From contig DATHVR010000196.1 in the NCBI GenBank assembly GCA_035461175.1, positions 1-35,656 on the forward strand: DNA of 35,656 nucleotides, in the 5' to 3' direction. The DNA is from DATHVR01 sp035461175 (GTDB lineage: Bacteria; Actinomycetota; Acidimicrobiia; Spongiisociales; ZC4RG35). A model generated the notes under the pieces. It was not told the DNA's origin, searched no databases, and worked only from the letters and a program-made list of their open reading frames with translations. Below are positions 6,885 through 14,625 of this stretch, piece by piece. Made by a program: the position numbers and the translations under genes. Position 1 is the first letter of the stretch, and every line of letters starts with the position of its first letter.

Positions 6885-8240
6885 GTGGAACGTCGGATCT
6901 TCGGGCTTGAGAACGAATACGGGGTCACCTGCACCCTGCGCGGTCAGCGCCGCCTCAGCCCCGACGAAGTGGCTCGCTACCTGTTCCGGCGGGTGGTGTC
7001 GTGGGGTCGCTCCAGCAACGTCTTCCTCGAGAACGGCGCTCGGCTCTATCTCGACGTCGGTAGCCATCCCGAATATGCCACCCCCGAATGTGACTCCCTC
7101 TCCGATGTCGTCGCCCACGACAAGGCGGGGGAGCGGATCCTCGAGGGACTGGTCCATTCCGCCGAACAGCGGCTGGAAGAAGAGGGGATCAAGGGCGAGA
7201 TCTATCTCTTCAAGAACAACACCGACTCGGCGGGCAACTCCTACGGCTGTCACGAGAACTACCTGGTCAGCCGGCACAAGGACTTCCATCGGACCGTCGA
7301 CGTCCTGATCCCGTTCCTCGTCACCCGCCAGATCTTCCTCGGGGCGGGAAAGCTCTCCCAGACTCCCCGGGGCACGGCGTTCTCGCTGTCCCAGCGGGCC
7401 GAGCACATCTGGGAGGGGGTCTCATCGGCCACCACCCGGTCCCGTCCCATCATCAACACCCGCGACGAGCCTCATGCCGACGCCGAGAGGTTCCGCCGTC
7501 TCCACGTGATCGCCGGCGACTCCAACATGAGCGAGTACGCCACCTACGTCAAGGTGGGCACGGTGGCGGCGCTCCTGCAGATGATCGAACGGGACGTGGT
7601 GTTCCGGGACCTCACGCTCGAGAACCCGATCCGCTCGATCCGCGACATCTCCCACGACCTCAGTTGCCGCAAGAAGGTGCGTCTGGCCAACGGTCGGGAG
7701 TTGTCGGCGCTCGATATCCAGTGGGAGTACCTGGATCGGGCGATGCGGTTTGCCCGCTCGCCCGGGTTCACTCCCCAGGTCCAGCGGGCCGTCGACATGT
7801 GGGAGCATCTCCTGACCGGCCTGGAAAAGGACCCGATGACCCTGGATCGGGAGGTGGACTGGGTCATCAAATACAAGGTGCTCGACCGCTATCGCAGCCA
7901 GCGCAACCTGACCATGGCCGATCCCCGCCTGGCCATGCTCGACCTGTCCTATCACGACGTCGACCGCACCCGCGGGGTCTACAACATGATGGCCTCCAAG
8001 GGGATGGTCGACCGGATCGTGACCGATGCCGAGATCGCCAACGCCGTCCGGGTGCCGCCCCAGACCACCCGGGCCCGTCTCCGGGGCGAGTTCATCCGGG
8101 TGGCCAAGGCCCGCAAGCGGGATTTCACGGTCGACTGGGTCCATCTCAAGCTCAACGACCAGGCCCAGCGCACGGTCCTGTGCAAGGACCCCTTCAAGTC
8201 CCACGACGAACGAGTAGACCGCCTGATCGAAAGCCTGTGA
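6885..8240 (+). CDS. pafA: Pup-protein ligase PafA
   Basis: This 451-residue enzyme uses ATP to form gamma-glutamyl-phosphate on Pup's C-terminal Glu, then joins it to a substrate lysine. The N-terminal GLENEYGV is the metal/ATP-binding strand. The catalytic aspartate is probably Asp57 in RLYLDVGSHPEYATPEC, whose VGSHPEYATPE signature separates PafA from Dop. The Dop loop is absent, and the length is normal. The GTG start at 6885 lies 6 bases after a -10 box and has no Shine-Dalgarno. A GC hairpin and a heptamer repeat follow the stop. Confidence 0.96.
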   Translation: MERRIFGLENEYGVTCTLRGQRRLSPDEVARYLFRRVVSWGRSSNVFLENGARLYLDVGSHPEYATPECDSLSDVVAHDKAGERILEGLVHSAEQRLEEEGIKGEIYLFKNNTDSAGNSYGCHENYLVSRHKDFHRTVDVLIPFLVTRQIFLGAGKLSQTPRGTAFSLSQRAEHIWEGVSSATTRSRPIINTRDEPHADAERFRRLHVIAGDSNMSEYATYVKVGTVAALLQMIERDVVFRDLTLENPIRSIRDISHDLSCRKKVRLANGRELSALDIQWEYLDRAMRFARSPGFTPQVQRAVDMWEHLLTGLEKDPMTLDREVDWVIKYKVLDRYRSQRNLTMADPRLAMLDLSYHDVDRTRGVYNMMASKGMVDRIVTDAEIANAVRVPPQTTRARLRGEFIRVAKARKRDFTVDWVHLKLNDQAQRTVLCKDPFKSHDERVDRLIESL

Positions 8241-8241
8241 G

Positions 8242-8259
8242 GCCGGCCTAACGGCCGGC
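8242..8259 (+). terminator. GC hairpin after pafA
   Basis: GCCGGCC, loop TAAC, GGCCGGC form a perfect 7-bp stem one base after the pafA stop. Only two T residues follow, so it is a non-canonical terminator candidate. Confidence 0.5.
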
Positions 8260-8262
8260 GTT

Positions 8263-8290
8263 GTGAGTGGTGGGTGGTAAGTGGTAGGTC
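8263..8290 (+). repeat. Heptamer tandem repeat, left arm, pafA-pafB gap
   Basis: Four units read GTGAGTG, GTGGGTG, GTAAGTG, GTAGGTC. The last two are nearly identical to units at 1254-1281. The inverted partner is at 8334-8353. Confidence 0.8.
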
Positions 8291-8333
8291 GGACTCGACG
8301 ACGGAAAGGGAGCCCTCCCGCCGAGCGAACCGC

Positions 8334-8353
8334 CACCTACCACCTACTACCCC
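8334..8353 (-). repeat. Heptamer tandem repeat, right arm, pafA-pafB gap
   Basis: CACCTAC, CACCTAC and a partial TACCCC unit on the + strand complement the GTAGGTG-type units at 8263-8290. About 43 unrelated bases separate the arms. Confidence 0.75.
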
Positions 8354-8387
8354 ATGATCGTTCCTTTCTCGCTTCCAGTCCGGTTGA

Positions 8388-9344
8388 ATGGCACCAGTGC
8401 GCAAGGTCATCGAACGGCTCCTGAATCTGCTGGCATTTCTCCTCACCACCTCGCGGCCGGTGACGGCCGACGAGATCCGCCGGCGGGTGGCCGGCTATGG
8501 CGGCTCCAGCGACGAGGCTTTCCGGCGAATGTTCGAACGGGACAAGGACCTGTTGCGCCGGATCGGGATTCCGCTCGAGCTCAGTGAAGGAAACGGGTGG
8601 GGGATCGAAGCCGGCTACCTGATCGACCCCGACGCCTACCGACTTCCCGACCCCGGCCTCACCGACGAGGAACGGGCGGCGCTGTCGCTTGCCTCCCGGG
8701 TGGTGCGTCTGGGCGGCAGCCCGGCCGCCCCCGAGGCGCTGCTCAAGCTAGGCGGCGTCGGTCCCGGCGGGGTCTCGGAGCCGCTGGGAGCGGATCTGGG
8801 TGTGGCGGCCGACCAGCTGGGAGATCTGTTCGCAGCGGTCACCGAGCGGCGCAAGATCGAGTTCGACTATCACCAACGCCGCCGCATCCTCGCTCCCTAC
8901 GGGTTGGCTCACCGGCGGGGCCACTGGTACCTGGTCGGCGGGGCAGGTGGTGGTGAAGCAGCTCCCGACGGTTCCACCAGCCACCCGGACCCCCGGGTTT
9001 TCCGGGTCGACCGAATGACGAACCTGGCGCTCGTCGGGGAGAGCGACGCCTTCCGGCGTCCGGAGGGTTTCGATCTCCGGGGCACGATCGATGCCGAACC
9101 GTGGGAGGCGGGTCCCGACGCCACCATCCTGGCCACGGTGGAATTTGACCCCGAGATCGCCTGGTGGGCGGCTCGAATGCTCAAGCTCGACCACCCCGGA
9201 GGCCAACTGACGGTCGAACTTCCGGTGGCCAACGTCGACGCCTTCGTCGGATGGATCCTCAGCTTCGATGACGCCGCGGTGGTGACCGGGCCGCCCGAGC
9301 TTCGACGTCAGGTGGTCGAGCGGATCCAGGCGGCGATGGCATGA
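8388..9344 (+). CDS. pafB: WYL-domain transcriptional regulator PafB
   Basis: This 318-residue protein has an N-terminal winged helix-turn-helix (about residues 5-70, with TSRPVTADEIRRRV as the recognition region), a WYL domain in the middle (about 135-200, including RKIEFDYHQRR and LAHRRGHWYLVG) and a C-terminal WCX extension. In mycobacteria PafB and PafC act together as an activator of the LexA-independent DNA-damage response, and they are encoded beside pafA. The start is uncertain: the ATG at 8388 has no Shine-Dalgarno, and a GTG lies three codons on. It overlaps pafC by four bases. Confidence 0.9.
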   Translation: MAPVRKVIERLLNLLAFLLTTSRPVTADEIRRRVAGYGGSSDEAFRRMFERDKDLLRRIGIPLELSEGNGWGIEAGYLIDPDAYRLPDPGLTDEERAALSLASRVVRLGGSPAAPEALLKLGGVGPGGVSEPLGADLGVAADQLGDLFAAVTERRKIEFDYHQRRRILAPYGLAHRRGHWYLVGGAGGGEAAPDGSTSHPDPRVFRVDRMTNLALVGESDAFRRPEGFDLRGTIDAEPWEAGPDATILATVEFDPEIAWWAARMLKLDHPGGQLTVELPVANVDAFVGWILSFDDAAVVTGPPELRRQVVERIQAAMA

Positions 9345-10264
9345 GCCAGCGCACCGCCTCCCGCCTGACTCGCATCCTCACGATGCTGCCGTGGGTGATC
9401 GCCAACCCGGGAGCGACCGTCGAGGACGTGAGCGAGCGTTTCGGCTACGCCGACACCCAGGATCTGGCCAGAGACCTCGACATGGTCTTCGTGTGTGGGC
9501 TGCCGGGATACGGGCCCGGGGACCTGATGATCGCCTACATCGAAGACAACGAGGTCGTGGTAGACATGGCCGACTACTTCGAGGAGGCTCCCCGCCTCAC
9601 GCCCACCGAGACATTGTCGATGCTGGCGGCGGGCATGGCCGTCATCGCCACGGGACAGGCCAGCCCGGCCCTGGAATCGGCGGTCGACAAGCTGGTCCGC
9701 AGCGTCGCTCCGGACACCGAGGGCCTCGCCGTCGACATCGCCGCCGAGCCGGATCTGGTGGGGCCGATGCGCCGGGCGGCCGCCGACCATCAGGTGGTTG
9801 AGTTCACCTACACGTCGCTGAGCCGGGGCGAGACCACCCACCGGGCGGTCGAACCATGGACCGTGTTCACTTCGCTCGGCAACTGGTATCTCACCGGCTA
9901 TTGCCGCCATGCCCAGGACGAACGGATTTTCCGGCTCGATCGAGTCCGGGATCTGGGCGTCACCGAAGAGGCTTTCGATCCGCCCTCCCGAACCCCAGAG
10001 CCGGAGGTCCGCTACACGCCCTCCGACGACGACGTCCGCTGCCGAATCCGCCTCGGTCCCGGCGCCCGCTGGGTTCTCGACTATTACCCGGTCGACGTCA
10101 TCCAGGAGGAGGGCGACTCGGTGACGATCGAGTTCTCCGCCGCCGACCCCTCGGTGGCCGCCCGCCTCCTCCTCCGCCTGGGCGACCGCGCCACGCTGGA
10201 ATCCGGCGGCGAAGTCCGCCAAGCCCTAACCGACCTGGGCACCCGCATCCTCGCGCGGTATTGA
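9341..10264 (+). CDS. pafC: WYL-domain transcriptional regulator PafC
   Basis: This 307-residue partner of PafB has the same order: an N-terminal HTH (about residues 1-60, with PGATVEDVSERFGY), a WYL domain (about 145-205, with VEFTYTSLSRGE and SLGNWYLTGYCRHAQ) and a C-terminal WCX domain. The ATG overlaps the pafB stop (ATGA), so the pair is co-translated, in line with the fused or heterodimeric PafBC known in actinobacteria. The conserved WYL-domain tyrosine and arginines are in place. The gene ends at a 372-base non-coding gap. Confidence 0.9.
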   Translation: MSQRTASRLTRILTMLPWVIANPGATVEDVSERFGYADTQDLARDLDMVFVCGLPGYGPGDLMIAYIEDNEVVVDMADYFEEAPRLTPTETLSMLAAGMAVIATGQASPALESAVDKLVRSVAPDTEGLAVDIAAEPDLVGPMRRAAADHQVVEFTYTSLSRGETTHRAVEPWTVFTSLGNWYLTGYCRHAQDERIFRLDRVRDLGVTEEAFDPPSRTPEPEVRYTPSDDDVRCRIRLGPGARWVLDYYPVDVIQEEGDSVTIEFSAADPSVAARLLLRLGDRATLESGGEVRQALTDLGTRILARY

Positions 10265-10272
10265 TTGTCAAG

Positions 10273-10286
10273 GGGGGACGACCCCC
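10273..10286 (+). terminator. Hairpin after pafC
   Basis: GGGGG (10273-10277), loop ACGA, CCCCC (10282-10286) lie 8 bases after the pafC stop. There is no T-run. It is a plausible end for the pafBC mRNA. Confidence 0.45.
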
Positions 10287-10401
10287 TGTAACCCCCCGCG
10301 GCCGCTCGTGGGGCCGTTCGTGACGGCGGGGCCATCCGCTGGCCCGTCTCGCGCGGGAAGTTGTCCGTCCTCGGAGGCTCCGGGTGGGTGCCAAGCATCC
10401 C

Positions 10402-10436
10402 GACTTCCGACTTCCGACTTCCGACTTCCGACTTGC
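10402..10436 (+). repeat. GACTTCC heptamer tandem array
   Basis: Four identical GACTTCC units (10402-10429) are followed by GACTTGC. This is the most regular heptamer array in the window. The reverse complement, GGAAGTC, links it to the GGTCGGA/GGAAGTC array at 25639-25660 and resembles the GGAAGTG unit at 1261. Confidence 0.9.
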
Positions 10437-10455
10437 GGTAGGAAGCGGGTTTCTT

Positions 10456-10508
10456 CCCCCTGGCTTCGCTCCGGGGGACAAAGCTGGCGCTCCGCTGGCA
10501 GGGGGACA
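10456..10508 (+). repeat. Composite hairpin with GGGGGACA direct repeats
   Basis: CCCCC-T-GG (10456-10463) pairs with CCGGGGG (10471-10477) around CTTCGCT. The 3' side runs into GGGGGACA, which recurs at 10501-10508 after a second G/C-rich segment (TGGCGCTCCGCTGG). It looks like a small palindromic element. Confidence 0.55.
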
Positions 10509-10516
10509 ATGACCTA

Positions 10517-10551
10517 GCCACCAGTCACCACCCACCACTCACCACCCATTA
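10517..10551 (+). repeat. Heptamer tandem repeat upstream of the zinc-ribbon gene
   Basis: Five units read GCCACCA, GTCACCA, CCCACCA, CTCACCA, CCCATTA. They resemble the right arm of the pup-prcB repeat (CACCACC phase). Confidence 0.8.
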
Positions 10552-10636
10552 CGTGCCGAAGACACCGACTTCTCGCTTTAGTTGGGGAGGGGCAGGGTCG
10601 ATAGATGGGGGACAGCGGAGTGTGGAGTACACCGAA

Positions 10637-10927
10637 ATGACAACCATCAAGACCACTTGCTCCCGATGCGGCGACATTCACCTCACTCCCGGTGACCTCG
10701 CCCTCGAGTTGAGCCCCACCAGTGACGAGGGCACCTACCGGTTCACCTGCCCCGTCTGCCAGACCTCCCAGCGGCGTCCCGCCAATGCCCGGGTCGTGAG
10801 CGTGCTGATGGCCACCGGCGTCAGCTACCAGATCGTCGACGAGTCGCCGATCACCGAAGACGAGATCGCTCGTTTCGCCGCTGCCCTCGACGCCGAGCCC
10901 GACCCCTTCCGGCTGCTGGCCGGCTGA
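10637..10927 (+). CDS. Small zinc-ribbon protein of unknown function
   Basis: This 96-residue protein has an N-terminal zinc ribbon of four cysteines in two CxxC pairs (C8-SR-C11 and C38-PV-C41), enclosing a segment that resembles a beta-hairpin. A helical C-terminal half contains EDEIARFAAALDAEPDPF. It has no signal peptide or membrane segment. The ATG is preceded by GTGGAG (10622-10627) with 9-base spacing. I do not recognise a named family. The final part resembles C-terminal tails seen in small actinobacterial zinc-ribbon hypotheticals. It stands between pafC and tatB, a spot with no counterpart that I recall in mycobacteria. A nucleic-acid or protein adaptor role is only a guess. Confidence 0.75.
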   Translation: MTTIKTTCSRCGDIHLTPGDLALELSPTSDEGTYRFTCPVCQTSQRRPANARVVSVLMATGVSYQIVDESPITEDEIARFAAALDAEPDPFRLLAG

Positions 10928-10957
10928 CTCATCTGAGCCCCACACTCCAGTCTCCCT

Positions 10958-10971
10958 CTCAGGTGTCTGAG
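10958..10971 (+). terminator. Weak hairpin between the zinc-ribbon gene and tatB
   Basis: CTCAG, loop GTGT, CTGAG form a 5-bp stem 30 bases after the stop of the zinc-ribbon gene. It has no T-run. Confidence 0.3.
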
Positions 10972-11003
10972 CCGCCCCGGTCGTAGTCGGCCAGTCTCGT
11001 TCC

Positions 11004-11009
11004 TACCAT
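11004..11009 (+). promoter_or_regulatory. -10 box of a leaderless tat transcript
   Basis: TACCAT fits TANNNT and ends exactly 6 bases before the ATG of the TatB-like gene (11016). No Shine-Dalgarno is present. Confidence 0.6.
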
Positions 11010-11015
11010 GCGGGC

Positions 11016-11390
11016 ATGCTCGGAATTCAGGGCAGCGAGATCCTCATCATCCTCCTGGTAGCCCTGGTAGTACTGGGGCCACGACGCCTGCCTGAAATTG
11101 CCCGCAAGCTCGGTCGGTGGTCAGTAGAGCTGCGCCGGGCCGCCCGCGACCTACGCACCGGTCTGGAAGCCGAAGTGGGGGACCTGCGCACCATCCGCGA
11201 CGAGATCGAGACGCCGGTCAGGGAGGTGCGCGACGATCTGCGCCAGGTGGGCCGCGAGATAGACGAGGCGGGCGACGTCCGCCGGCTGCCGTGGGTCGGG
11301 CCCCAGCCCGAGACTGGACCAACGGCCGACGACGCCCTCGCTGATCTGGATGAGATCGAGGGGGACGGAACGGAGAGAGACGGTCAGTGA
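11016..11390 (+). CDS. tatB: Sec-independent translocase subunit, TatB-like
   Basis: This 124-residue membrane protein has one N-terminal transmembrane helix (about residues 6-22), a hinge LGPRRLPE, an amphipathic helix (about 28-55) and a charged soluble tail. Glu8 in the helix start (GSEILIILL) and the LGPxRLP hinge are TatB features; TatA proteins typically have FGxKKLP without that Glu. TatB joins TatC to bind twin-arginine signal peptides. In M. tuberculosis this position holds tatA, so this assignment differs from simple synteny. The stop overlaps the tatC start (GTGA). A bifunctional TatA/TatB role cannot be excluded. Confidence 0.8.
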   Translation: MLGIQGSEILIILLVALVVLGPRRLPEIARKLGRWSVELRRAARDLRTGLEAEVGDLRTIRDEIETPVREVRDDLRQVGREIDEAGDVRRLPWVGPQPETGPTADDALADLDEIEGDGTERDGQ

Positions 11391-12100
11391 AGGCCGACGA
11401 AGCACGGCCGATCCTCGCCCACCTCGACGAGCTGAGATGGCGCATCGTCAAGGCAGGGGCGGCCGTGATCGGAGCGGCCCTGGTCTCGTTCTTCTTCGCC
11501 GACTGGCTGCGGGGGATTCTCGAGAGTCCCTTCTACGAAGCCACCACCGACGCCCGGCTCCAGGTCTTCGGGCCCACCGAGGAGTGGGGGGTCCTAATGC
11601 GGATCGCCTTCTTCGGCGGCCTGATACTGGGGAGCCCGGTGGTGATCTACCAGATCTGGGCCTTCATCAACCCGGCCCTCACCAAACGAGAGCGCCGCTG
11701 GGCAATCCCCCTGGTGGCGGCGCTGGTGGTGTTGTTCGTTGGCGGAGTCTTCTTCGCCTACTGGCTGCTGCCCCGCGGGTTGGAGTTCTTGTTGGGAATC
11801 TTCCCCGACGTCCGCAACGACCTGCGTCTGGCCGACTACTACGCCTTCGTCCTCCGCTTCCTGCTCGCCTTCGGGGTCGCATTCCTCTACCCGATCTTCC
11901 TCTTCGCCGCCGCCGCTGCCGGGGTGGTGAACTCATCCCAACTCGCCAGAGGGAGAAGGTGGGCGGTCCTCATCGTTGTGGTGGCGGCGGCCCTCATCAC
12001 CCCCACCGGGGACGTTCTCACGCTCACGTTCCTGTCGGTGCCGCTCTATCTGATGTATGAGATCACCTACTGGCTGGTGAGGCTGGCGCTGCGCAGATGA
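11387..12100 (+). CDS. tatC: Sec-independent translocase subunit TatC
   Basis: This 237-residue protein has six predicted transmembrane helices (about residues 21-41, 68-90, 106-128, 152-180, 191-206 and 210-232). It carries the N-terminal signature HLDELRWR (12-19), with Glu15 and Arg17 at the positions that contact the twin-arginine motif. Together with TatB it is the receptor for folded exported proteins. It starts with GTG in a four-base overlap with the TatB-like gene and ends in an ATGA overlap with the helicase, so the three genes form one transcript. Confidence 0.95.
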   Translation: MKADEARPILAHLDELRWRIVKAGAAVIGAALVSFFFADWLRGILESPFYEATTDARLQVFGPTEEWGVLMRIAFFGGLILGSPVVIYQIWAFINPALTKRERRWAIPLVAALVVLFVGGVFFAYWLLPRGLEFLLGIFPDVRNDLRLADYYAFVLRFLLAFGVAFLYPIFLFAAAAAGVVNSSQLARGRRWAVLIVVVAAALITPTGDVLTLTFLSVPLYLMYEITYWLVRLALRR

Positions 12101-14625
12101 CCCTCCAGGCCTTCTTCGATGCTCTTCCCTTCCAGCCCGACCCGTTCCAGGTCGAGGCAGCAGAGTCGATCGCGTCCGGGCGATCGGTAGTGGTGACCGC
12201 CCCTACCGGGGCGGGCAAGACGTTGGTGGCCGAGCTGGCCGTGCACCTGGCTCTCGAGCGGGGCGACCGGGCCTTCTATACGACGCCGATCAAAGCCCTC
12301 TCCAATCAGAAGTTCGGCGACATGGTCGACACCTACGGGGATTCCCGGGTGGGCCTGCTCACCGGCGACAACGTCATCAATGGCGATGCCGAGGTGGTGG
12401 TAATGACCACCGAAGTGCTGCGCAACATGATCTACGCCCGCTCCAAGGGACTCGACGGGGTGGGAGTGGTGATACTGGACGAGGTGCATTACCTGCAGGA
12501 TCCGTTCCGGGGGGCGGTGTGGGAGGAGGTGATCATCCACGCTCCGGCCCATCTGCAACTAATCTCGCTTTCGGCCACCGTGGCCAACGCCGTCGAGTTC
12601 TCGGACTGGGTCGAGAGCCGGCGGGGCGACACCGATCTCGTCATCGCCACCGAGCGGCCGGTGCCGCTGGAGGCGCAGTACATGCTGAAGGACCGGCACA
12701 GCCACGAGATCATCCTCCAGCCCACCTTCGCTCGCCGGGACGGCAAGCGCCGGCCCAATCCCCGCATCCAACGAATGCTGGGGCTGGAACGGGGGCGGAC
12801 CCGCCGGTTCGTGGCCCCCCGCCGCCACGAGGTGATCGAGGTGCTGTGGGAGGAGGGGATGCTCCCGGTCATCTACTTCATCTTCTCCCGGGCCGGGTGC
12901 GACGCCGCCGCCCTCGCCATCCTGGAGTCGGGCATCCGCCTCACCGACCCCGACGATCGCCCCGAGATCCGGCGCATCGCCGAGGAGCGAACCTCCCATC
13001 TCACCGACGCCGACCTCGGCGTCCTCGGATACGACCGCTGGATCGCCGGACTGGAGGCCGGAGTTGCCGCCCACCACGCCGGCATGGTTCCCGCCTTCAA
13101 GGAGACGGTCGAGGAGTTGTTCGCCGCCGGGATGCTGGGAGCCGTCTTCGCCACCGAGACCCTGGCCCTAGGGATCAACATGCCCGCCCGCAGCGTGGTG
13201 CTCGAGAGCCTGTCCAAGTTCAACGGGGAGACCCATGAGCTGATGCAGGCCGGCGACTACACCCAGCTCACCGGACGGGCGGGCCGGCGAGGGATCGACG
13301 AGGTGGGCTATGGGATCGTGCTCCACTCCAAGTTCGTCCCCTTCGACCAGGTCACCGACATCGCCGCGGCCGGCAGCCACCCCCTCGTCTCCAGCTTCCG
13401 ACCCACCTACAACATGGCCGCCAACCTGGTCGCCAACTACAGCCAGGAGCGGGCAGTGGAACTGCTCCGGGCCTCGTTCGCCCAGTTCCAGCATCAGGGC
13501 GACACCACCTCGGCCCAGGAAAGGCTCGACGAGATGGAGCGGCGTTTCGCCGAGGAGCGGGAACGGGCGGAGTGCGAGTTGGGCTCGGTCACCGAGTACG
13601 CCGATCTGTTGGACCGGAAGACCTCGCGAACGGAGAGCCTGGCCGAGGATCTCCGTCCGGGAGACGTCATCGACATCCCGACCGGCTCCCGGGCGGGTCG
13701 CTATGCCGTCCTCAGACTATTGGGCCGGGGCGGCAACTCGCGACTGCTGGTAGAAGGGACATCGGGTCGGGTTTCGACCATCGGCCGCAGGGACGTCGTG
13801 GCCGATTCGGTCCGTTCGGGCCGGGTAGACCTGCCCACCCCGTTCCGGCCCAAGGACCGCCGCTTCCGCCAGGACGTCCAGCGGGCACTTCGCCGCGTGC
13901 CGCCCCCAGCCCGCCCCCGCCGGCGGGCCGACGAGGATCAGCCGTCACATCCGGTGGCGGAATGTCCCGAGGTCGCCGAGCACCTCCGCTGGCTGGCACG
14001 GGCGGGCAGGACCCGGCGGCGGATCGAGCAGTTGCGCGAGTCGCTGCGCAGCCAGGGGGTGGGCCTGGTGGAGGAGTTCGAGGCGATCCAGACGCTGCTG
14101 GAGGACTGGGACTACCTCGACGGCTGGAACCTGACCCCTCGCGGTTCGCGCCTGCGCTTCATCTATAACGAACTCGACCTGCTCCTGACCGAAGCAGCCG
14201 AGAGGGGCTTGTTCTGGGACCTAGACCACCACGAACTGGCCGCTTTCTGCTCGACCTTCGTGTACGAGCCCCGGCGGGAGGAGAGCGGAGTGCCGGTCTG
14301 GCCCACGGCTCGGCTGGCCGAGAGGTGGGAGGACCTGCAGGCGCTGTGGGAGGAGCTCACCCGGGCCGAGCGGGCGCTGCGGCTGCCCGTCAGCCGGGCG
14401 CCGGAGGCGGGAGTCGCCCGCGCCGTCTACGAATGGTCGCGAGGGGCCGAGTTCGAAGACCTCCCCGAGCGGAGCATGGCACCGGGCGACTTCGTGCGGG
14501 TCACCCGCCAGCTGGTCGACCTGATCCGCCAGATCCGCGACGCCGTGCCCGAGATCGGCGACGAGGCCGGCGCCGCCCTGCGTTCGATCGACCGGGGTGT
14601 GGTGGCCGCCCAGGGGGTGGGATGA
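12097..14625 (+). CDS. helY: Ski2/Mtr4-like superfamily 2 RNA helicase, HelY type
   Basis: This 842-residue protein has two RecA-like domains with Walker A APTGAGKT (35-42), DEVH box (128-131), SAT motif (159-161) and motif VI QLTGRAGRRG (about 390-400). A long C-terminal region contains helical segments (about 460-540 and 620-842). The pattern matches actinobacterial HelY, related to eukaryotic Ski2/Mtr4 RNA-exosome helicases. HelY follows tatC in M. tuberculosis too. The substrate is not known from sequence; RNA unwinding for turnover is the usual inference. The start is in an ATGA overlap with tatC, and the stop overlaps the lipid kinase start. Confidence 0.92.
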   Translation: MTLQAFFDALPFQPDPFQVEAAESIASGRSVVVTAPTGAGKTLVAELAVHLALERGDRAFYTTPIKALSNQKFGDMVDTYGDSRVGLLTGDNVINGDAEVVVMTTEVLRNMIYARSKGLDGVGVVILDEVHYLQDPFRGAVWEEVIIHAPAHLQLISLSATVANAVEFSDWVESRRGDTDLVIATERPVPLEAQYMLKDRHSHEIILQPTFARRDGKRRPNPRIQRMLGLERGRTRRFVAPRRHEVIEVLWEEGMLPVIYFIFSRAGCDAAALAILESGIRLTDPDDRPEIRRIAEERTSHLTDADLGVLGYDRWIAGLEAGVAAHHAGMVPAFKETVEELFAAGMLGAVFATETLALGINMPARSVVLESLSKFNGETHELMQAGDYTQLTGRAGRRGIDEVGYGIVLHSKFVPFDQVTDIAAAGSHPLVSSFRPTYNMAANLVANYSQERAVELLRASFAQFQHQGDTTSAQERLDEMERRFAEERERAECELGSVTEYADLLDRKTSRTESLAEDLRPGDVIDIPTGSRAGRYAVLRLLGRGGNSRLLVEGTSGRVSTIGRRDVVADSVRSGRVDLPTPFRPKDRRFRQDVQRALRRVPPPARPRRRADEDQPSHPVAECPEVAEHLRWLARAGRTRRRIEQLRESLRSQGVGLVEEFEAIQTLLEDWDYLDGWNLTPRGSRLRFIYNELDLLLTEAAERGLFWDLDHHELAAFCSTFVYEPRREESGVPVWPTARLAERWEDLQALWEELTRAERALRLPVSRAPEAGVARAVYEWSRGAEFEDLPERSMAPGDFVRVTRQLVDLIRQIRDAVPEIGDEAGAALRSIDRGVVAAQGVG

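Larger units (their letters stand above)
10265..10636 (+). other. Non-coding repeat-rich gap
   Basis: I see no credible gene in this 372-base stretch. It contains a GC hairpin just after pafC, a perfect-unit GACTTCC array (10402-10436), a C-rich hairpin (10456-10477), a direct repeat GGGGGACA (10473-10480 and 10501-10508) and a second heptamer array (10517-10551). It looks like a composite of several small repeat elements. Confidence 0.7.

Noticed and set aside
3549..8240. dop and pafA considered as a recent tandem duplication.
   Set aside because: They are the two standard, anciently diverged paralogues with distinct signatures, including the Dop loop.
10402..10551. Repeat arrays considered as a CRISPR.
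   Set aside because: Units are 7 bases with no spacers, and no cas gene is present.
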